Shown here piece by piece: positions 1 to 7,445 of a stretch of DNA of 64,000 nt. The notes beneath the pieces were generated by a model. The model did not search any database, had not been told where the DNA came from, and was given only the letters and a program-made list of their open reading frames with translations. The stretch covers positions 186,001 to 250,000 of the forward strand of contig NZ_CP079865.1 in assembly GCF_025263565.1 (NCBI RefSeq). The letters are read 5' to 3'. Within the stretch, counting starts at the first letter, position 1. Each line of letters starts with the position of its first letter. The position numbers were made by a program, and so were the translations under genes. The stretch is from Mycobacterium sp. SMC-8 (GTDB lineage: Bacteria > Actinomycetota > Actinomycetes > Mycobacteriales > Mycobacteriaceae).

Positions 1-17
1 GCCCCGGTGGTGACCCG

Positions 18-356
18 ATGGCCCTACCCGAACTCGATGTCGCACGCGTGCAACAGTGGTGCGCGGCCAGAGTGCCCGAACATGCGCGTCACCAAGTCCG
101 CGTCGAATGCGACGTCGCTGCCCGGCACCTGACCATCGTCGAACGACGAGCGCCGTGGCGCGCAGACTACGGTCCGGACTGGACCAGTTTCCCGATCGCA
201 CGACTGCGCTACACCGCCACCACCAACACCTGGACCCTGTACTGGCGAGACCGACACCTCAAATTTCACCGCTACGACATGATCGACCCCACACCGCACA
301 TCCACGATGTGCTCACCGAAATCGACCACAACCCCTCAGGCATCTTCTGGGGCTAA
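18..356 (+). CDS. DUF3024 family protein
   Basis: A 112-residue cytoplasmic protein that I recognise as DUF3024-like. The pattern is an N-terminal helix (VARVQQWCAARVP), a central ERRAPW motif, then a strand-rich RLRYTATTNTWTLYWRDR segment and an HRYD tail. The family function is not known. There is no signal peptide or membrane segment. The ATG start sits behind ggtgacccg, a weak ribosome site near the window edge. It lies immediately upstream of a relic IS21-type end, so it may be a passenger or hitchhiker of a former mobile element rather than a host gene. Family assignment is fairly secure; the role is unknown. Confidence 0.7.
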   Translation: MALPELDVARVQQWCAARVPEHARHQVRVECDVAARHLTIVERRAPWRADYGPDWTSFPIARLRYTATTNTWTLYWRDRHLKFHRYDMIDPTPHIHDVLTEIDHNPSGIFWG

Positions 357-380
357 ACGCCAACCCCCAACGCACCGCGA

Positions 381-425
381 AGTGGGGCCGAAACTGGCCG
401 TCACAGTGGGGCCACTACAAGTTGA
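381..425 (+). repeat. Relic right end of an IS21-family element
   Basis: Two TGGGGCC blocks (383-389 and 407-413) are spaced exactly 24 bp apart, start to start. The right end of the complete IS21-type element downstream has the same pair at the same 24-bp spacing (2940-2946 and 2964-2970) in the same orientation. No istB precedes this copy, so it looks like the leftover end of a second, related element abutting the left end of the intact one. Confidence 0.6.
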
Positions 426-606
426 GTGTGGTCACCTGACTTGGCCCCACTTTGGTCGGTGTTCGTCACCAATTTTGGCCCCGGTGGGTGGGTGAGCGTT
501 TCCGGCCGGGTGGGGCGGTGTGTCGTCACGAATTTTGGCCCCACCCTCGTTCAGATCTTTCCTGTCGCACCGTCGTCCCTGGCGGTCGTCAGGGAGGTCG
601 GTCAGG

Positions 607-2135
607 ATGCGGTCACGCGTGGAGCTGTTCGAGAAGATCAGGAAGGACCGGCGGCGCGAGGGCTTGTCGATCCGTGAGTTAGCAGATCGCCATGGCACCC
701 ATCGGCGGACGGTGCGCCAGGCACTCGCTGATGCGGTGCCCCCGCCGCGCAAGGCCTATCCGGCGCGGCCCCGGCCGGCGATCGATGAGTGGGTGTCGGT
801 GATCGACGCCTGGCTGATCGCCGACAAGCAGGCTCCGCGCAAGCAACGCCACACCGCTCGGCGGATCTGGCAGCGTCTGGTCGCCGAGCATGGGGCTACG
901 TGTGCGGAGGTGACGGTGTCGCGGTATGTCGCGCGTCGGCGGGTCGAGTTGGGCCTGGACCAGCAGGAGGTGTCGGTCCCGCAGGCCCATGAGGCCGGTG
1001 CCGAGGCGGAGGTCGATTTCGGTGAGTTCTACGCCACGATCGCCGGTCTGGTGGTGAAGTGCTGGATGTTCGTGATGCGACTGTCCCACTCGGGCAAAGC
1101 ATTTCACGTCGCGTTCGCCACCCAGGCCCAGGAGGCGTTCCTGGAGGGCCACGTCCTGGCGTTCGAGTACTTCGGTGGGGTGCCGGCCCGGATCCGGTAT
1201 GACAACCTCAAACCGGCGGTGATCCGGGTCCTCAAAGGTCGCGACCGTACCGAGTCTGAACGGTTCACCGCGCTGCGCAGTCACTACGGGTTCGACTCGT
1301 TCTTCTGCCGCCCAGGCGTCGAGGGAGCGCATGAGAAGGGCGGTGTGGAAGGTGAGATCGGCCGGTTCCGGCGACGCCACCTCGTCCCGGTCCCCACGGT
1401 CGCCTCCTGGCCGAGCTCAACGAGGTGATCGCCGCTGCCGACGTCCTCGACGACGACCGGGTGATTACCGGGCGCCCGATCACTGTCGGGGCGGCGTTCG
1501 CCGCCGAGGCCGCTGCGTTGATGGGGCTGCCGGCTGAGGGGTTCGACTGCGCGAGGCTGCTGCACGCGCGGGTTGATAATCGGGCCAGAGTGTCTGTGCG
1601 GCAATGCTTCTACTCCGTGCCGGCCCGCTACGCCGGGCGGCGTCTACCGGTGCGTCTGGCCGCCCGCAGCGTCGAGATCTATGACGGTCCCCGGTTGGTG
1701 GCCCGCCACGAACGTGCCGCCGGACGCTACGTCGAAGTCCTCGCCCTGGACCACTACCTGGAGGTCCTGGCCACCAAACCTGGGGCGCTGCCCGGGGCGA
1801 CCGCCCTGGCCCAGGCCAAGGCCCGCGGCGTGTTCACCACCAGCCATCAGCGGTACTGGGATGCCGCCCGCACCGCCCGCGGCGACGCCAAGGGCACCCG
1901 CGCTCTGATCACCGTGCTGCTGGCGCACCGCAGCCTGCCGACGGCCGCGCTGATCACCGCGATGGACCGCGCGGTCACCTCCGGATGCCTGGATCCCGAG
2001 GCGGTGATCATCGAAGCCCGCCGCGACACCACCCCGCAGGCGCCGATCGCTGCGATCGGTGCCCTGGCCCGCTACGACCGGCCCGCACCCTCGCTGACCG
2101 ACTACGACGACCTGCTGACCGGAAGTGACTCATGA
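607..2135 (+). pseudogene. istA: istA, IS21 transposase, frameshifted
   Basis: DDE transposase of the IS21 family, which cuts and joins the element ends with its partner IstB. The first reading frame starts at ATG 607 (MRSRVELFEKIRK) with an N-terminal helix-turn-helix. It includes the DDE-type residues in EVDFGEF, RYDNLK and HEKGGVEGE, then stops at 1428. The rest of the protein (AELNEVIAAADVLDDD onward) continues in another frame to 2135. The switch lies at about 1405-1409, where tcctggccgag stands for an expected tccctggccgag, i.e. one missing C. The catalytic core is intact but the C-terminal part is separated. Either the copy is inactive or the base is a sequencing error. The stop overlaps the istB start (ATGA). 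Confidence 0.85.
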
Positions 2136-2932
2136 CCACCACCGCCACCACCAAGCCGGCGACCGCTGATGCCGCCGCGCAAGCCTCCATCGGCGCCGCG
2201 GCACGCGAACTGCACCTGCCCACGGTGCGCACCGAAGCCGCCCGCCTGGCCGAGATCGCCGACCGGGAACGCCACACCCATCTGCGCTACCTCGCCGAGG
2301 TGCTGGCCGCCGAAGTCGACGACCGCACTGAACGGCGCCGCGCCCGGCGCATCAACGACGCCAAGTTCCCGCGGCTGAAACGGTTGGCGGAGTTCAACAT
2401 TGACGCCGTACCCGGCATCACCCCGGCGCTGCTGGGGCAGCTGGCCGCCGGGCATTACATGGATGCCGGCGAGCCGGTTGTGCTGCTCGGGGACTCCGGA
2501 ACCGGCAAATCGCATCTGCTCATCGGGCTGGGGCTGGCGGCCTGCGAGCAGGGCCGTCGAGTCCGATACGTCACCACCGCGCAACTGGTCAACGAACTCG
2601 TCGAAGCCGCCGACGAGCGCATCCTGTCCCGGGTCGTTGCCCGCTACGGACGCCTGGATCTGCTCTGTCTCGATGAACTCGGATACGTCCAAATCGACCC
2701 TCGCGGAGCAGAACTGCTGTTCCAGATCATCACCGAACGCGAAGAACGCGCGTCCGTGGCGATTGCCACCAACCTGCCGTTCAGCGAGTGGGGCACCGTC
2801 TTCCCCGACCCCCGCCTCGTTGCTGCCATCGTCGACCGCGTCACCTTCAACGCCCACATCCTCGAAACCGGCACCAAGTCCTACCGACTACGCACCAGCA
2901 AAACCGCCACCCGAGCCAAACGCGCCGACTGA
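2132..2932 (+). CDS. istB: IstB, IS21 helper ATPase
   Basis: A 266-residue AAA+ ATPase of the IS21 IstB/DnaC-like type. It assembles on target DNA and stimulates the IstA transposase. The Walker A motif is GDSGTGKSH (about residue 122) and the Walker B region is LDLLCLDELGY. A sensor-type stretch ATNLPFSEW follows, and then the FPDPRLVAAIVDRVTFNAHIL signature typical of these helpers. The length fits the family (about 250-270). The start overlaps the istA stop by four bases (ATGA), giving translational coupling. It ends just before the inverted right-end repeats. It looks intact. Confidence 0.9.
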   Translation: MTTTATTKPATADAAAQASIGAAARELHLPTVRTEAARLAEIADRERHTHLRYLAEVLAAEVDDRTERRRARRINDAKFPRLKRLAEFNIDAVPGITPALLGQLAAGHYMDAGEPVVLLGDSGTGKSHLLIGLGLAACEQGRRVRYVTTAQLVNELVEAADERILSRVVARYGRLDLLCLDELGYVQIDPRGAELLFQIITEREERASVAIATNLPFSEWGTVFPDPRLVAAIVDRVTFNAHILETGTKSYRLRTSKTATRAKRAD

Positions 2933-3006
2933 CCCAAGCTGGGGCCAAAATTCATGACGACGGTGGGGCCAAATCACTTGACGAAACGCAACAAGTTGAC
3001 ATTGCC

Positions 3007-3456
3007 ATGAGCCACCCGACCGAGCTCCTTGCTCAGACCACCACGCACTCACGCAATCCCGGCTGGTGGCGGGAACAGCTGGAGGTCATCGACGACGGCG
3101 ACCTAGGCCAAGCGGAATGGGCACTGGCCCTATGGTCCGTCGCATCAGGAGCCGTCGTCTCCGAACTCCTGCCGGAATTAACGCTCGTTCTCGGACAGCT
3201 CTCGGCGGGGCGACGACGTACGGTCCTCCGCGCGGCTGAACAGATCGCTCGCTTCGGCTGGCTGACAAACCGCCCCGTCACCGGCGACACGACCGACGCC
3301 GAATTGGCCGAACTCAATCGGCTCCGAGTGGCAGCACCACCGGCGGAGCGGCCAGGCAAGACCGAGGCTCTTGATCACACGACGATGCCTTCGCTCCTCA
3401 GCGTTGCCCGCGCCGAACGGTGGCTGAAGGTCGACAACGCGGCCGCCTACCGCTGA
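3007..3456 (+). CDS. Orphan ORF next to the IS21 element, unknown
   Basis: A 149-residue, mostly helical, acidic protein that I do not recognise. It runs MSHPTELLAQTTTHSRNPGWWREQLEVIDD, then a leucine-rich helical stretch (SELLPELTLVLGQLSAGRRR), and ends ERWLKVDNAAAYR. No signal peptide or membrane segment is visible. The ATG lies only about 16 bp inside the IS21 right boundary and has no recognisable ribosome site. The reading frame stays open back through the element end. It is therefore likely the C-terminal remainder of a larger gene cut by the insertion, though a short complete gene cannot be excluded. Confidence 0.45.
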   Translation: MSHPTELLAQTTTHSRNPGWWREQLEVIDDGDLGQAEWALALWSVASGAVVSELLPELTLVLGQLSAGRRRTVLRAAEQIARFGWLTNRPVTGDTTDAELAELNRLRVAAPPAERPGKTEALDHTTMPSLLSVARAERWLKVDNAAAYR

Positions 3457-3704
3457 GGGTCCCCGCCCGCGCAACGACAGATACCGGCCGCGTACCGATC
3501 AGCACGCCCTTCACACTTGCGAGAGCGTTGCGATCCGCAATTGAACGTCACAGATGCTCCGTTTGATGCGAATGTTGCCCACCCCTCCTTTGGGCGTTTG
3601 CCAACACTAGCGCGTCAACCAGTACATTTCGGCCAACGGGTCACACGCTAGCCTGTTTGTGACGTAAGCAGCAGAACGCGTGCGCGCGACGAAAGGCGAG
3701 CTCC
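3457..3704. promoter_or_regulatory. Intergenic region upstream of the two-gene locus
   Basis: A 248-bp AT-richer spacer with no gene. It contains an inverted pair CTAGCG (3607-3612) and CGCTAG (3646-3651); the second arm overlaps TAGCCT, which could be a -10 element. The ribosome site for the next gene (aaaggcgag, 3692-3700) is at its right edge. Promoter assignment is only a guess. Confidence 0.3.
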
Positions 3705-4094
3705 ATGTCAGTCACAACGAAGATCCGCCGTCGACCTGCGCCGGCGATTGCTGTCGTTGGGTTCGGAGCCGCGGAGGCGTTCGCCATCAACAAGGTCACT
3801 TCGACGCCGGCCTGGTGGTGGTGGTTACTCCTCGTCGTCGCTCTCATTGGCGCAATCGGTTGTGCGGTGTTGGTGCAGCGCGCGCCTGAAAACGACGCTG
3901 GCCGCGATGACCCTAGCAACAAGGTGGAGGGCCCGGTGTCAGGCGGTAGCGCGATAACGCAGCAGTCAGCCGGTGACAAAGGACAGAATATTTCAGCCGA
4001 CAACGGATCCTTCGCTGCAAACCGCGTGGACAAAATCGGCGACATCACGCTTGGAGGGCAGCGACCCACGGGCGACGATCCCAAGAACCGCTGA
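3705..4094 (+). CDS. Small one-TM protein of a two-gene accessory locus
   Basis: 129 residues, family not recognised. The N-terminus is basic (MSVTTKIRRRP). Four tryptophans (37-40) lead into a single membrane segment (about 37-57, LLLVVALIGAIGCAVLV). The tail is about 70 residues, polar and Gly/Asn/Asp-rich. The tail contains a strand-like motif at 96-117 (ISADNGSFAANRVDKIGDI...) whose spacing of hydrophobics and glycine matches the N-terminus of the next protein. A good ribosome site (aaaggcgag) precedes the ATG. The downstream gene begins 5 bp after this stop, so they form an operon. I infer a membrane anchor or partner for the large protein. Base composition is clearly lower in GC than the flanking backbone. 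Confidence 0.7.
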   Translation: MSVTTKIRRRPAPAIAVVGFGAAEAFAINKVTSTPAWWWWLLLVVALIGAIGCAVLVQRAPENDAGRDDPSNKVEGPVSGGSAITQQSAGDKGQNISADNGSFAANRVDKIGDITLGGQRPTGDDPKNR

Positions 4095-4099
4095 CGTTT

Positions 4100-6811
4100 G
4101 TGACCTCCCCATCGGAAGGATCAGAAGCGCAGCAGCAAGGAGTGGCGGCCAACGACCACTCCGTCGCGATCGGCCAAGTGGGATCTCTCGGCACTCTGAA
4201 TGTCGAAGCACGCACGGTGCATATGAATTTCCATGTGCCGGCCCCCAGCTCCTCCAGTGCAGAGGCAGTTGGGCCGAGCCCCCTTGACACTGCAGATGCC
4301 GTATCACTCGGGCCTCTCGCCAGCACTGAAGCCCAGGGCCTGCTCGACAGAGCGAATCAGCTCGCTGCCGACGACCCACGTGCGGCGCTCGAGCTTTTCC
4401 GCGAGGTTCAAAGACGTTTAGTGGCTGCTGGTTTCCCGATTCACGCTGCAGAATTCGACCATCGGGTCGCGGCCCTGTGCGTCAGTACCGGGGAGGAAGA
4501 CACCGCCGTCCGGCTGATGCTGCAATCGCTATGGGAAGCCGACATCTCTGGAAGCTCAATGCGCGCCGATCGGGTGCTCGGGGCGTTAAGGAATCTGGCG
4601 GGTTTTCCCGATTTCCCGAAAGGCTCAGAAGAACCCCTAACTGCGCGCCTGGGTGCTGCGGTCGAGATCGCCGAATTCGTCTCAGATCACCTGCAAACTC
4701 CTGTGCCGTTACCAATCGAAATCCCCTCCGAGGCAATATCACTGGTCGATGCGGAAGACCGTGCACGGACCGTCTTGTTCGCAGCAGAGAGCGCGCTAGG
4801 CGACGACAACCTGGCCTGGATCGTGAATAACCGCCAAGTGATCACGACGGCCGCGGACGAGATCGCGCATACCCTCCCGGAAATCGCGCTTCGTTTGAGA
4901 CTGGCATCTGCGGATGCGACGGGAGAATGGGGCGACCTGCTCCACGCGGCAAGTTCTGGAATAGCGAGAAACCTCAAGGCATTGGTGCTCGCGCGACATG
5001 CGCGCCACAAGCTACTGCAGGCCGTGCCAATTGAAGCCGACCGGGACTGGCGCGCAGCAGTCAATGAGGCATGTCTGTCGGAGCGCTACACGGACGCTGC
5101 CGACTGGCTCTTGAGTCAGCGGTTCGTTGCGAACCGCTTCGGTGTGTTGGCCGACGACAAGTGGCACCCTCTCGCTCAGGCGCTGCTGAACATGCCATCC
5201 AAAGCCCGTATCGTGGCTGGGGCTGAGAGCGTTCGCGAACTTGGGCTAGCAGCTTTGCATTTCAATAGCCCGCGTATCGCCGCCATCAATCTAAGACGGC
5301 ATCTACTTGAGGGAATACGGTCAGCGTCCTTCTTTGACGAAAGAGACGCTCGCGGGCTACTCGGAGCTCATTACCTCGCGTGCGGTGAGTTGCCCCTCGC
5401 TGCCTTCTACACCATCGGCGCCGGCAACTATAAGGAATCTCGGGACGTTGCCAAAGCTTTTGGCGACACCTACCACGATGTTACTGAGCTCATCAAGAGT
5501 CCACTATCGTGGGTGTGCGCATCCGCACTCGAATTCACAACTCAGCAAGCCGATCTCATCCCTGACAACGATCTCAATTCCGTCGTAGCGCAGGCGCTAT
5601 CGACAATTGATGACGTCGCTTCGGGTGCACGGCTCGACTCTCCCGTCTTCAGTCCTCAGATGCGCCGATCTGCCTACGGCCTTCTGGCCGCCGTGTCTGA
5701 ACGTCTTACCGCCTGTGACGCGGAAACCGTCCTCAAGCTGCTATCTGGGTTTGTCGAGTGCGAGAAGCACCACTACCGTCCCACTGACGAAAGCCACGTT
5801 CTCATCGCGGCCGGCATAGCTCAGACACACACCGGCGAGCTCCGTGGCGCCGCCGTTGAGCAACTAATCGGTCTCTACGGGAGGGCCTCTCACGCGTTTG
5901 GCGATTCGGCTCGCAGAGCGTTAGCGGCCAACTTCGACCAAGTCCGCGATCGACTCCATGAGATGGCGGAAGGTACCCACCTCGACGCTGCAGCTTTCCT
6001 CGCGTGGCAAGACCCCGCCGACACGACGACCGATGCTGCGCAAGCTGCTGCACAACGATTGTGTCAACCTGCGAAGAGCGGTCCAAATGGTTTTGGCGTC
6101 GGAACTGGGGCAGTCAACGACTCGCTGCTTGCCGCGTCCCTTTCTGAGCCAGAACGCATCAGCTGCATCGAGATGCTTTTTAAGAAGGCAGAGTCCTCGT
6201 GGGAACCGGCCACGAATCGCGACGATTACCTCCGCGCCGCCAGCAATCTCGTTAACGGAATTCCCGGGGATACCCGCCGCACATACTTCACGAAGGCGCT
6301 GTCGTTCGCTTCGGACATGCCTCATTCGAAGGCCGACGCTTTTCAAGCGTCCATGAGCAGTCCTTTGAGCGCAATGAGGGTCAATGACGGCAGTGACTGC
6401 AGACCGGCGGCGGTGTATCTAGCAGGCAGGCTCGCAGACACAGTCGAGGAGAAACAGCGGGTACGAGATGCAGCTCTCCGTCTCGTTGGTGTCGGAACGG
6501 ACGAAGACTACAGAGTCACGAAAACCTTGCAGCTCGTCCAGTCTCAGCTTGACGGAAGTGTCGGCCTGCTTGCTCAGGGAAGTTGGACCCTGAAAAGTCT
6601 CGCGGCCATGTTGTGGGTCGAATCGACAACGTTGCCGGACGAGGTTGGTATTGCATTGAGCCGCGACCCCGATGTCCGAGTCAGAAAAGCTCTCGCCCGG
6701 GCCCTGAGTTCGTCACCGAACCGTGCCGACTCCATCGCGCGAATCACTCTTGCCCAAGACCCGCGGTGGTCAGTTCGCACACTGTCGAATAACCGCAGCA
6801 CCGACAGATGA
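4100..6811 (+). CDS. Large helical-repeat protein of a two-gene accessory locus
   Basis: A 903-residue cytoplasmic protein with no enzyme motif that I can see. Residues 15-36 (VAANDHSVAIGQVGSLGTL...) match a strand-like motif in the partner protein's tail. From about residue 75 onward it is alpha-helical and repeat-like. An early TPR-like pair (AQGLLDRANQLAADDPRAALELF) is followed by long helical runs. The last 70 residues look like HEAT/ARM units (DPDVRVRKALARALSS, DPRWSVRTL). GTG start, 5 bp after the upstream stop. Sampled lines are near 55-60% GC against about 70% in the backbone, which suggests transfer. Position between IS elements in an island fits a conflict or defence role as sensor or scaffold, but that is inference. 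Confidence 0.75.
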   Translation: MTSPSEGSEAQQQGVAANDHSVAIGQVGSLGTLNVEARTVHMNFHVPAPSSSSAEAVGPSPLDTADAVSLGPLASTEAQGLLDRANQLAADDPRAALELFREVQRRLVAAGFPIHAAEFDHRVAALCVSTGEEDTAVRLMLQSLWEADISGSSMRADRVLGALRNLAGFPDFPKGSEEPLTARLGAAVEIAEFVSDHLQTPVPLPIEIPSEAISLVDAEDRARTVLFAAESALGDDNLAWIVNNRQVITTAADEIAHTLPEIALRLRLASADATGEWGDLLHAASSGIARNLKALVLARHARHKLLQAVPIEADRDWRAAVNEACLSERYTDAADWLLSQRFVANRFGVLADDKWHPLAQALLNMPSKARIVAGAESVRELGLAALHFNSPRIAAINLRRHLLEGIRSASFFDERDARGLLGAHYLACGELPLAAFYTIGAGNYKESRDVAKAFGDTYHDVTELIKSPLSWVCASALEFTTQQADLIPDNDLNSVVAQALSTIDDVASGARLDSPVFSPQMRRSAYGLLAAVSERLTACDAETVLKLLSGFVECEKHHYRPTDESHVLIAAGIAQTHTGELRGAAVEQLIGLYGRASHAFGDSARRALAANFDQVRDRLHEMAEGTHLDAAAFLAWQDPADTTTDAAQAAAQRLCQPAKSGPNGFGVGTGAVNDSLLAASLSEPERISCIEMLFKKAESSWEPATNRDDYLRAASNLVNGIPGDTRRTYFTKALSFASDMPHSKADAFQASMSSPLSAMRVNDGSDCRPAAVYLAGRLADTVEEKQRVRDAALRLVGVGTDEDYRVTKTLQLVQSQLDGSVGLLAQGSWTLKSLAAMLWVESTTLPDEVGIALSRDPDVRVRKALARALSSSPNRADSIARITLAQDPRWSVRTLSNNRSTDR

Positions 6812-7323
6812 ACAACGGCAGTAGCTCGCAAGGCGCTGAAATACGTGTCAATCAGCGTCATCGTATTACCCTCGGCAGCAACCGCCTACGGCGACCTCGA
6901 AGAGACACACAACAATTACCGGCGTCCACAGATACGACAGCAAGAATGCTGAAATTGAATACGCGAGGCAGACGGCACTCAGCGAAAATCCTACGGCCGG
7001 CGCAGCGTTCCGATGCCGCCGAGCAGGTCGCCACCACCATCGTTGCAGCCGTTAGAACCACGCGGGGCGACCGCCGTGCTCAACGGAGCATCGCGCCGCT
7101 TGATCTCTTCACTGTTGCGTTCGCTCGCATAATCGAACGCGTCCCGCCCAACGTCCGCCGCCTGCCCGAACGCGGCGAACCCCCTCACAGGGTGTCGCAC
7201 CCGACGTTCGATAACGTCAGCGCTGCAATTTTTACTCGGCTCGTTCGTAACTGCTTTTTCTCTGTGCCAGCTGACGGAGGACATGCTCAGGATCACGAAC
7301 TTCTACCCCTCATACCGCAGTAG
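6808..7323 (+). CDS. Doubtful ORF overlapping the large gene's stop
   Basis: A possible 171-residue product starting at ATG 6808 in an ATGA overlap with the preceding stop, which is typical of coupled genes. Against it, the composition is unusually rich in arginine, no domain or membrane segment is visible, and the last 22 residues lie inside the 188-bp duplicated segment next to the IS1549-type element. It could be a third gene of the operon, a degraded remnant, or chance. I see no better gene on either strand between 6812 and 7257. Confidence 0.2.
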   Translation: MNNGSSSQGAEIRVNQRHRITLGSNRLRRPRRDTQQLPASTDTTARMLKLNTRGRRHSAKILRPAQRSDAAEQVATTIVAAVRTTRGDRRAQRSIAPLDLFTVAFARIIERVPPNVRRLPERGEPPHRVSHPTFDNVSAAIFTRLVRNCFFSVPADGGHAQDHELLPLIPQ

Positions 7324-7445
7324 GTACCGCAGTGCTTTCGTTTAGACTCAGCTCCGGCCAACGCAGCCAACACCGTATCCGCAGCTAAAGGCATATCTCC
7401 CGACGGATTCCAGAACTGGCAAACACAACAAACGCCCAGTTCAGA
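7258..7445 (+). repeat. 188-bp direct repeat, left copy
   Basis: This segment (ttctctgtgccagctg to cccagttcaga) is repeated to the right of the IS1549-type element, where the second copy is split by an IS3 element into 9225-9273 and 10641-10779. Both copies sum to 188 bp. It reads as a very long target-site duplication made by the IS1549-type element. Confidence 0.9.

Larger units (their letters stand above)
426..2990 (+). mobile_element. IS21-family insertion sequence
   Basis: An istA-istB pair is bounded by repeated TTGGCCCC blocks, as is usual for IS21 ends with their multiple terminal repeats. The left end has TGACTTGGCCCCAC (437-450) and AATTTTGGCCCC (471-482 and 531-542). The right end has the inverted GGGGCCAAAATT (2941-2952) and GTGGGGCCAAATCA (2963-2976). 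A 9-bp direct repeat ACAAGTTGA lies at 417-425 and 2991-2999. It may be the target duplication, which sets the limits given; IS21 duplications are usually 4-8 bp, so the outer limits are uncertain by several bases. Confidence 0.8.

Noticed and set aside
7293..7440. Short minus-strand ORF in the 188-bp repeat (MPLAADTVLAALAGAESKRKH...) with a GGGAG nearby
   Set aside because: About 34 codons, spacing to GGGAG too short, and no recognisable homologue; kept only as an oddity.
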